A stretch of 64,000 nt of DNA. It comes from Mycobacterium fragae (GTDB taxonomy: Bacteria > Actinomycetota > Actinomycetes > Mycobacteriales > Mycobacteriaceae). The position numbers and the translations under genes are program-made. A model generated the notes under the pieces. It ran no database searches. It saw nothing but the letters and a program-made list of their open reading frames with translations, and was not told where the DNA came from. The stretch is from contig NZ_LQOW01000014.1 of assembly GCF_002102185.1 (NCBI RefSeq), positions 208,792 to 272,791 of the forward strand. The letters run 5' to 3'. Each line of letters opens with the position of its first letter. The first letter of the stretch is position 1. Shown here one piece after another: positions 57,659-64,000 of this stretch.

Positions 57659-58426
57659 ATGGTGGATTTTGCGCTGCGCTCGTGTGGGTTGCGCGGGCAC
57701 GCGACGTTTGACCCCGACGAGCCGGAGCTCCGCGACCGCTTAAGGGTCGATACTCCCGCCGGGGAAGCCTGGCGCTGTTTGCGTTGCGAGACGTTCGTCG
57801 TGGGCCCACCGCGCCGCAGCGGCCCGGCGAACACCGCACCGGAAATCCCCCGCGGTCGGTTGCTGCGCGATCGGACGTTGATGCGAGCACTGGCCGTCGA
57901 GCGCGCGGTTCGAGGCGTCATCCTCTTGCTGCTGGCGGCCGGCGTGCTCAAGGTCATGGGATCGCGCGAACGGTTGCATCGTGCGTTCGAGCAAGATCTT
58001 CCCCTGCTCAGGCCATTGGCGAACCAGCTCGGGTGGAATCCGGACAACTCCAAGATCGTTCGCCACATCGCGCACGCATTCACGCTGTCGGCATCGACAT
58101 TGGTGTGGATCGCCGTGGGCCTCGCCGCATACGCGTTGATCGAATTCGTCGAGGCGATCGGGTTGTGGTTGATGCGACGGTGGGGCGAGTATTTCGCAGT
58201 TATCGCGACCAGCGTGTTCCTCCCGCTGGAAATCTACGAGCTCACCGAGAAGCTGACGGTCCTTCGGTGTATTGCACTGTTGATCAACATTGTTGCAGTC
58301 ATATGGCTGCTGTGGAGCAAGCGGCTGTTCGGGCTCAACGGGGGCGCCAAGGCGTACCGAGAGGAGCATCGAACCGAAAGTCTGCTTACCGTCGAACGAG
58401 CGAGCCTGCAGGAAGCCGCGCAGTGA
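57659..58426 (+). CDS. DUF2127 membrane protein with N-terminal zinc-ribbon-like segment
   Basis: A 255-residue protein. Residues 1-60 contain RSCGLRGHATF and WRCLRCETFVVG, a Cys/His cluster that may bind a metal. Four hydrophobic helices follow (VRGVILLLLAAGVLKVMG, ASTLVWIAVGLAAYALIEFV, YFAVIATSVFLPLEIYELTE, CIALLINIVAVIWLLWSKRL). The second half matches DUF2127. It is divergent from the CDF-like gene with a 68-base gap. Function unknown. Confidence 0.82.
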   Translation: MVDFALRSCGLRGHATFDPDEPELRDRLRVDTPAGEAWRCLRCETFVVGPPRRSGPANTAPEIPRGRLLRDRTLMRALAVERAVRGVILLLLAAGVLKVMGSRERLHRAFEQDLPLLRPLANQLGWNPDNSKIVRHIAHAFTLSASTLVWIAVGLAAYALIEFVEAIGLWLMRRWGEYFAVIATSVFLPLEIYELTEKLTVLRCIALLINIVAVIWLLWSKRLFGLNGGAKAYREEHRTESLLTVERASLQEAAQ

Positions 58427-58536
58427 ACAGCCGGTATCCGGCTGGTGACTATCTTCAATGAATATTCAAAGAATCCCTTCTCGCCAACTCAGCGACGAGC
58501 AAAACGCTGCCGAACCGCTGCTACATTTGCGGCACT

Positions 58537-58932
58537 GTGAAGTTCACCGACAGATGCAGGCCCCCATGGCTACGGTCGATCGTCGCCATCGCCGTCGCCG
58601 TCTGTGTTGTGGTCTGTGTCATCGGATATGGGCTGGTGCGATTCGAGCTCGCAACGTCTGTCCCGCCTCCATCGCCAGTGATGTCCCTGGGCGTCGATGA
58701 CATAGAGCACGCGGATCCGGATCACGATTCGTCGCCCGCAGTCCACAAGTCGTTCAACATCGTAAAGCGACACCGCGCTTTACCGCCGCGGATGCGTTCG
58801 TTGCGGCTGTCGTCGTCACAGGTTTCCGTACCCACTTTGTCGGTCAGATTCGGCACAACCGGAGCCGGTGTGCCTACGTCTTCCCTTGCGGGTCAAGAAC
58901 TCTTGACCCAGTTCTGTATCGCCCGTCGCTGA
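58537..58932 (+). CDS. Small secreted or membrane-anchored hypothetical protein
   Basis: A 131-residue frame beginning GTG 58537. Residues 12-33 ([20 protein letters not shown]) form a signal anchor. The exterior part is Pro/Ser/His-rich ([33 protein letters not shown]) and ends with a single cysteine near the C-terminus. No family is recognised. A TACATT -10 candidate (58522-58527) lies 9 bases before the GTG, consistent with a leaderless message. Codon use looks mycobacterial. It could also be a chance frame, so confidence is moderate. Confidence 0.5.
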   Translation: MKFTDRCRPPWLRSIVAIAVAVCVVVCVIGYGLVRFELATSVPPPSPVMSLGVDDIEHADPDHDSSPAVHKSFNIVKRHRALPPRMRSLRLSSSQVSVPTLSVRFGTTGAGVPTSSLAGQELLTQFCIARR

Positions 58933-59054
58933 TCGGCTCGCGCCCCCAATCACACCAATCCGCCCGAATCGGCTTGCGGGGGGGCATGCCTCAATACCCG
59001 TCGCCGGTGGGTCGGTTTTCCTACACGCATGTCTTTTCAAGGAGGACTTCACCG

Positions 59055-60236
59055 ATGGATTTTGGGTCACTACCACCGGAAATCAATTCCGCACGAATGT
59101 ATTCCGGCCCCGGCTCGGGGCCGATGTTGGCTGCCGCGACAGCTTGGAGCGGGCTGGCCGCGGAGCTGCGTACGGCGGCGGCAGGCTATCAGTCAACGAC
59201 TTCGCAACTGATCACCGAGTCGTGGCTGGGCGCAGCGTCGGCGTCGATGGCGGCCGCGGCGGCACGGTACGTTGCGTGGCTGCACACCACCGCCAGCCAA
59301 TCCGAACAGACCGCAATCCAGGCCACAGCCGCCGCAGCTGCTTACGAGTCGGCACGTGCGATGACGGTGCCACCGCCTGTCATCGCCGCCAACCGCATGC
59401 TGCTGATGTCACTGGTCGCTACCAACATCCTGGGTCAAAACACTCCAGCAATCGCGGCCACCGAGTTCCACTACGGCCAAATGTGGGCTCAAGACGCCGC
59501 CGCGATGTACGGCTACGCGGCCACCTCCGCGGCGGCCTCGAAGGTGACGCCGTTTACGCCGCCCCCGGCTACCAGCAATCCGGCCGGACTGGCCAGTCAA
59601 GGTACCGCACTCGCCCAAGCCGCCGGCACGTCGGCGGAGACCCAGGCGACCTTGTCGCGACTGACATCAGCGGTCCCAATCGCGTTGCAAGAAGCGGCAT
59701 CTCCTTCGCCATCGACACCGGCCGTACCAGACGCGCTTCAGAAGATGTTCACGACGATCACTACGGATCCGCACCTCTGGGCGAGGTGGGGTTCGACGAT
59801 AACCTCAATTCTTACGACCGGGAAAGCGCTGATGCCAGCGGCCAAGGCCGCCGAAGACGCCGGAAAGGCAGCTGGCGCTGCGCTGGGTGGAGGCCTCGGC
59901 TCGGCACTCGGCGGGGGCCTAGGCGCAGCGGGCTCGGCCGGCTCGGGTGGGTCGACGGTCGCGGCGGGCCTGGGCCGGGCGGCGTCGATCGGTGCGTTGT
60001 CAGTGCCGCAGAGCTGGGCCGCAACGGTCCCGGCCGTGAGTTCTACCGCCGCACCGTTGTCGGCTTCCGGCGGCTTGAATGCTGTCCCGGTAAGTGGCCC
60101 AGCCGGGCCAGCAGGTGTGCCCGTGATGCCGATCACGGGCATGGCCGGCAACGGCGCAGGCCGTCTTGCCGATGCTGCCGGTGCCCGGTTCCTGCCACGC
60201 CCCAACATGCTTCCGCGGTGGCCGGCAGGCGGATGA
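59055..60236 (+). CDS. PPE family protein, SVP subfamily
   Basis: A 393-residue PPE protein, probably secreted or surface-associated through an ESX system. The PPE domain begins [18 protein letters not shown]; the WxG-type turn is [15 protein letters not shown], and [19 protein letters not shown] follows. The C-terminal half has the SVP signature [10 protein letters not shown] and a Gly/Ala-rich stretch ([16 protein letters not shown]). The ATG at 59055 has AAGGAGG nine bases upstream. No PE partner gene is adjacent, so it is an orphan. Part of its 3' end is repeated at 62583-62673. The next gene is the SulP-carbonic anhydrase fusion. Confidence 0.94.
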   Translation: MDFGSLPPEINSARMYSGPGSGPMLAAATAWSGLAAELRTAAAGYQSTTSQLITESWLGAASASMAAAAARYVAWLHTTASQSEQTAIQATAAAAAYESARAMTVPPPVIAANRMLLMSLVATNILGQNTPAIAATEFHYGQMWAQDAAAMYGYAATSAAASKVTPFTPPPATSNPAGLASQGTALAQAAGTSAETQATLSRLTSAVPIALQEAASPSPSTPAVPDALQKMFTTITTDPHLWARWGSTITSILTTGKALMPAAKAAEDAGKAAGAALGGGLGSALGGGLGAAGSAGSGGSTVAAGLGRAASIGALSVPQSWAATVPAVSSTAAPLSASGGLNAVPVSGPAGPAGVPVMPITGMAGNGAGRLADAAGARFLPRPNMLPRWPAGG

Positions 60237-60332
60237 CCAACAAATCATGGCCGGGCGCAACGCGAATCGGCACCGCAGCGTCCGCGTCAGGCACCATCGA
60301 CTTCGTCTTGATCGGCTTCGAGGAGTGGAATT

Positions 60333-62582
60333 CTGAACGTCTCAGTCAATAACGTCAACAATGCGGGCAAATCTGATTCAATCCTGCACAATTTGCGGCA
60401 GGATTTTCCCGCATCGCTCGTCGTTTTCCTTGTCGCGCTGCCGCTTTCGCTGGGGATCGCGATTGCGTCTGGGGCCCCGCTCGCCGCCGGTTTGATCGCT
60501 GCGGTGGTGGGTGGCATTGTCGCCGGGATGCTCGGCGGGTCGTCGGTTCAGGTCAGCGGCCCGGCTGCGGGTCTTACCGTGGTGGTCGCCGGGTTGATCG
60601 ATGAGCTCGGTTGGCCGATGTTGTGCTTGATGACCATTGGGGCCGGCGTGCTGCAGATCGCATTCGGCTTGAGCAGGATGGCCCGCGCCGCGTTGGCGAT
60701 TGCCCCGGTCGTGGTGCACGCCATGCTGGCTGGCATCGGTATCACCATCGTGTTGCAGCAGGTTCATGTTCTGATGGGTGGCTCGTCGCGTAGCTCGGCG
60801 TGGCAGAACATCGTGGCGTTGCCCGACGGCATTCTCAATCACGAGTTGCACGAAGTGATCGTCGGCGGGACGGTCATCGCCATTTTGTTGTTGTGGTCGA
60901 AGGTGCCCCCGAAGGTACGCATCATTCCGGGCCCGCTCGTGGCCGTCGTCGGGGCGACCGCGCTGGCGATTGTTGGTGGCCTCAATACCGAGCGAATCGC
61001 TCTCTCGGGCAGCTTCTTCGAGTCCCTTAGCCTGCCCCAGCTGCCCGAAATGTCTCCGGGAGGTCAGCCGTGGGTTCACGAGGTCGGCGCCATAGCCGTC
61101 GGCGTCCTCACGATCGCCATGATCGCCAGCGTCGAATCGTTGCTGTGCGCGGTCGGTGTCGACAAGCTGCATCATGGCCCGCGCACGAACTTCAACAGAG
61201 AGATAATCGGGCAAGGTAGCGCAAACGTGGTGTCGGGATTACTGGGTGGGCTGCCAATCACCGGTGTCATCGTCCGCAGCTCGGCCAACGTGGCCGCCGG
61301 TGCCCGCACCCGTATGTCAGCGGTGTTACACGGCGTGTGGATCCTACTGTTTGCGTCGCTGTTCACCGAGCTGGTGGAACTCATTCCCAAGGCCGCGCTA
61401 GCCGGCCTGCTCATCGTGATCGGCGCTCGTCTCGTCACGCTGGCCCACATTCAACTTGCCTGGCGCACCGGCAATTTCGCGATCTACAGCGTCACCATTC
61501 TCTGCGTAGTGTTCCTCAACTTGCTGGAAGGCGTAGCCATCGGACTTGCCGTTGCGGTCGCATTCCTCCTGGTCAGGGTGGTACGCGCGCCCGTCGAGGT
61601 CAAACCGGTTGGGGGCGAGGAGTCGAAGCAATGGCGCGTCGATATCGATGGCACGTTGAGCTTCTTACTCTTGCCCCGCCTGACCGCAGTGCTGTCGACA
61701 GTGCCGGAGGGGTCGGACGTGACACTGAACCTGAACGCGGATTACATCGACGACTCCGTGTCCGAGGCCATCTCCGATTGGCAACGCGCCCACGAGGCGA
61801 GAGGCGGAGTGGTGGCCATCGTGGAGTCGACGCCTGCGAAGCTCCACCACGCGCACGCCGGTCCGCCGAAGCGCCACTTCGCACCCGAGCCGATCGGACT
61901 GATCCCGTGGCGGTCGACGCGCAGCAATCACCGCGGCGATGGCAACGCTTCGATCCTCGACCGCATCGATGCATACCACCGCAATGGCGCGGCCATGCTG
62001 CACCCGCATATCGCCGGGCTTACCGATTCGCAGTGTCCCTATGCGGTGTTCCTCACATGTGCCGACTCACGGATACTGCCCAACGTCATCACCGCCAGCG
62101 GGCCCGGTGACCTGTACACCATCCGCAACGTGGGCAACCTGATACCGATCGATCCCCCCGACCGATCGGTCGATGCCGCACTCGACTTCGCGCTCAATCG
62201 GCTGGGCGTGAGTTCGGCTGTCGTGTGCGGACATTCGTCCTGCGGCGCCATGACGGCGCTACTGGACGACACGACCGACCAGGCGACAACACCCATGGGC
62301 CAGTGGCTCGAACATGCACACGACAGTCTCGTCGCGTACCGGGATCGCCATCCGGCGCGCGCGAGCGCTGAGTCCAACGGCTTCACCGAAGTGGATCAGT
62401 TGGGCATCGTGAATGTGGCCATGCAGGTGGACAGGTTGACACGTCATCACATTTTGGCCCCGGCGGTTGGTTCCGGTGCTTTACAGGTCGTCGGTATGTT
62501 TTTCGACATCTCGACGGCCCATGTGTACGAGGTGGATCAGAACGGGCTGGTGTGCCCCGCTGAGCCTGCTCGCACGCAGTAG
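60333..62582 (+). CDS. SulP-type transporter fused to beta-carbonic anhydrase (Rv3273 family)
   Basis: A membrane fusion protein of about 749 residues. The N-terminal SulP domain has 10 or more helices (PASLVVFLVALPLSLGIAIA, QVSGPAAGLTVVVAGLIDEL, IASVESLLCAVGVDKLHHG). A STAS-like linker follows (VTLNLNADYIDDSVSEAISD). The C-terminal beta-carbonic anhydrase has zinc ligands in FLTCADSRILP and VVCGHSSCGAMTALL. It likely supplies or imports bicarbonate. No ATG or GTG precedes the conserved ILHNLRQDFP; a GAGGAG ribosome site at 60320-60325 lies 7 bases before CTG 60333, which I take as the start, with TTG 60393 as the conservative alternative. Confidence 0.88.
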   Translation: MNVSVNNVNNAGKSDSILHNLRQDFPASLVVFLVALPLSLGIAIASGAPLAAGLIAAVVGGIVAGMLGGSSVQVSGPAAGLTVVVAGLIDELGWPMLCLMTIGAGVLQIAFGLSRMARAALAIAPVVVHAMLAGIGITIVLQQVHVLMGGSSRSSAWQNIVALPDGILNHELHEVIVGGTVIAILLLWSKVPPKVRIIPGPLVAVVGATALAIVGGLNTERIALSGSFFESLSLPQLPEMSPGGQPWVHEVGAIAVGVLTIAMIASVESLLCAVGVDKLHHGPRTNFNREIIGQGSANVVSGLLGGLPITGVIVRSSANVAAGARTRMSAVLHGVWILLFASLFTELVELIPKAALAGLLIVIGARLVTLAHIQLAWRTGNFAIYSVTILCVVFLNLLEGVAIGLAVAVAFLLVRVVRAPVEVKPVGGEESKQWRVDIDGTLSFLLLPRLTAVLSTVPEGSDVTLNLNADYIDDSVSEAISDWQRAHEARGGVVAIVESTPAKLHHAHAGPPKRHFAPEPIGLIPWRSTRSNHRGDGNASILDRIDAYHRNGAAMLHPHIAGLTDSQCPYAVFLTCADSRILPNVITASGPGDLYTIRNVGNLIPIDPPDRSVDAALDFALNRLGVSSAVVCGHSSCGAMTALLDDTTDQATTPMGQWLEHAHDSLVAYRDRHPARASAESNGFTEVDQLGIVNVAMQVDRLTRHHILAPAVGSGALQVVGMFFDISTAHVYEVDQNGLVCPAEPARTQ

Positions 62583-62673
62583 CCGAGCGGCGTCGATCGG
62601 CGCGTTGTCAGTGCCGCAGAGCTTGGCCGCCCGCTTGCCGATGCTGCCGGTTCCCGGTTCCTGCCACGCCCCA
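62583..62673 (+). repeat. Remnant copy of a PPE gene 3' end with internal deletion
   Basis: 62583-62630 matches 59975-60022 of the PPE gene at 45 of 48 positions. 62634-62673 matches 60165-60204 at 39 of 40. The intervening 142 bases of the PPE gene are missing. The segment begins one base after the carbonic anhydrase stop and encodes no intact gene. Confidence 0.85.
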
Positions 62674-62684
62674 GACCGTGCGCG

Positions 62685-62711
62685 TTATCCACAGTCCGGG
62701 ATTCATCCACA
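62685..62711 (+). repeat. Two DnaA-box-like 9-mers before the 13E12 gene
   Basis: TTATCCACA (62685-62693) equals the consensus DnaA box; TCATCCACA (62703-62711) differs at one base. They lie 18 bases apart in the leader of the 13E12-type gene. They may be a feature of the 13E12 element rather than an origin. Confidence 0.5.
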
Positions 62712-62764
62712 GGCGGCGCTTGTCGGACGAGCGTTTGGCGGACCGAGGCGGTAGTGTCGAACAC

Positions 62765-63964
62765 ATGTTCGAAGGAGTTCCCGACGCAGCTGTCGTGGCG
62801 ACCATTGGCGACTCGGCCCGTGCCGAGAACATCGCCTGCGCGAGGCGGCTGGCTGCAATCGCCGAACTCTATGAGCGCCGTCAGATCCCGGTCGAAGGCG
62901 GGCACGGTCGCGAGCTGTGGCGTATCGACCCGTGGGAATCCGTCGCGGCTGAAGTGGCTGCCGCGCAGGGAATTACGGCCGCAGCGGCCAGCGTGGCGCT
63001 GCACCACGCGATCTGCCTGCACCAGCGGCTGCCCAAGGTCGCCGCGGTATTCGCCACCGGCGCCATCTCCTACTGGACCGTCCGCACGATCGTGAACCGC
63101 ACCCACCTGGCACTCGAGCCCGCAGTACTAGCGGCCATCGATGCGGAGCTGGCCGAAGCAATCACGGCGTGGGGCGGGCTCTCGCACAAAAAGACCGAGC
63201 AGGCCATCGACGCATTGGTCGAGCGCCACGATCCCGCAGCGCGCCGGCGCACCGAGACCGCGGTGCGATCCCGCTACGTCGACATCGAGCATCACGGAGG
63301 CATCGCCTGGCTGTCCGGCGACCTCTACTCCACCGACGCCACAGTTCTGGATCGCCGGCTCACCGCGTTAGCGCATACAGTCTGCGACAAGGATCCGCGC
63401 ACCATCGATCAGCGTCGCGCCGACGCCTTGGGCGCCCTGGCCGCCGAACAGTCCACGCTGGCGTGCGCTTGCGGCGAAACCGATTGCCCGGCAGCCAGAA
63501 CCGCCACGCCAACATCCGTTGTGGTGCATGTGGTGGCGCAGGAAGCCGCGCTCGAAGCCGCGAAAACCCGGGACCTCAATGGCGAACGGCCTGGAGATGG
63601 CGGACCAGAGGTCGTATGCGATCCCGAACGGTTCGCCGAGCTCGTCCGCGAGGCCACCAGCCCGCGACCTGTCGACCAAATCGATGCGCCCGCCGACCTG
63701 GCGCCGAATCCCGGTGTCGTGCTGGGCGGTCCGATTGTGCCCGCATCGCTACTCGCCGAGCTCGCCGCCCGCGGCGCCGTCGAATTGCGGCCGCTGACCC
63801 ATCCGGGGCAAAGCCCGCCCGAACCGAACTACCGACCGTCCAAGGCCCTGGCCGATTTCGTGCGCTGTCGCGATCTCACATGCCGATTCCCGAATTGCGA
63901 CCGCCCCGCCGATCTGTGCGACGTCGACAGAGAGGATCAGATGTCGCTCGCGGTGGCGGTCTGA
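62765..63964 (+). pseudogene. 13E12-repeat family (DUF222) protein with lost HNH domain
   Basis: A 399-residue frame with the DUF222/REP13E12 domain: AARLAAIAELYERR-like start (ARRLAAIAELYERRQIPVE), ESVAAEVAAAQGITAAAAS, SYWTVRTIVNRTHLALEPAV and RRADALGALAAEQSTLACAC. The C-terminal part reaches the cysteine motif that precedes the HNH nuclease (LTCRFPNCDRPADLCDVD), then departs into REDQMSLAVAV and stops. The HNH histidines and nuclease end are absent. The break at about 63928 is abrupt, suggesting insertion or recombination there. ATG 62765 is preferred over the frame start at 62678, which lies before the leader repeats. Confidence 0.8.
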
Positions 63965-64000
63965 CTCTGACTTCGATTGACGCCGACGGTTGTCCTTGTG

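Noticed and set aside
59144..60352. 402-codon frame overlapping the PPE gene in another register
   Set aside because: Arg/Gly-rich translation without family features; the PPE frame has the diagnostic PPE and SVPQSW motifs and a ribosome site.

Overview
This is a chromosomal segment of a Mycobacterium, most likely a slow grower. The evidence is the high GC content, the WhiB2, MtrAB-LpqB, FbiAB, PacL1-CtpC, PPE and 13E12-repeat proteins, and a backbone gene order that follows M. tuberculosis from secA1 (about Rv3240c) to Rv3273. The species cannot be fixed from this window.

Layout: 1-3.4 kb holds secA1 (3' end outside the window), hpf and a comF-like gene, all leftward. 3.4-27.0 kb is a large accessory block between comF and lpqB. 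It carries a hemerythrin-like gene, a five-gene crp-nmo-sdr-gmc-flavoprotein operon, two SAM methyltransferases, an LLM flavoenzyme with a hotdog thioesterase, three paralogous AraC regulators, a second GMC oxidoreductase, a broken lipase/esterase, PaaX-type and TetR regulators, an AidB-like acyl-CoA dehydrogenase, an acyl-CoA ligase and a berberine-bridge-type oxidase. 27.0-33.4 kb is the core mtrA-mtrB-lpqB operon with tmk and sahH. 33.4-35.7 kb is the alkane hydroxylase operon alkB-rubA-rubB-alkX. 35.7-44.4 kb holds an amino-acid permease, a flavoprotein, a CDF transporter, manA, an SIS-like gene, manB/pmmA and two small conserved genes. 44.4-52.3 kb holds whiB2, fbiA-fbiB-nudix (F420), the GDP-mannose/rhamnose cell-wall genes and an LCP ligase. 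53-57.6 kb is the metal-efflux pair pacL1-ctpC, a STAS protein, a GAF-ANTAR regulator and a CDF-like protein. 57.6-64 kb holds a DUF2127 membrane protein, a small exported protein, an orphan PPE, a SulP-carbonic anhydrase fusion, a PPE 3'-end remnant and a truncated 13E12 gene.

The most interesting signal is regulatory. Seven promoters scattered through the accessory block share a tandem direct-repeat operator. The half-site is TRGCCR-N3-NRCGCA, two copies start exactly 21 bp apart, and the promoter-proximal copy ends 21-23 nt from a TANNNT -10 box. This is the geometry of an AraC-family class II activator site, and the block encodes three AraC paralogues. The block therefore reads as one co-regulated, flavoenzyme-rich catabolic system. 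The promoter pattern also supports a small membrane-protein ORF and a leaderless 8-codon leader ORF that would otherwise be overlooked. The substrate cannot be read from sequence; oxidation of an alcohol- or ester-containing lipid, terpenoid or steroid-like compound through CoA thioesters is a working guess.
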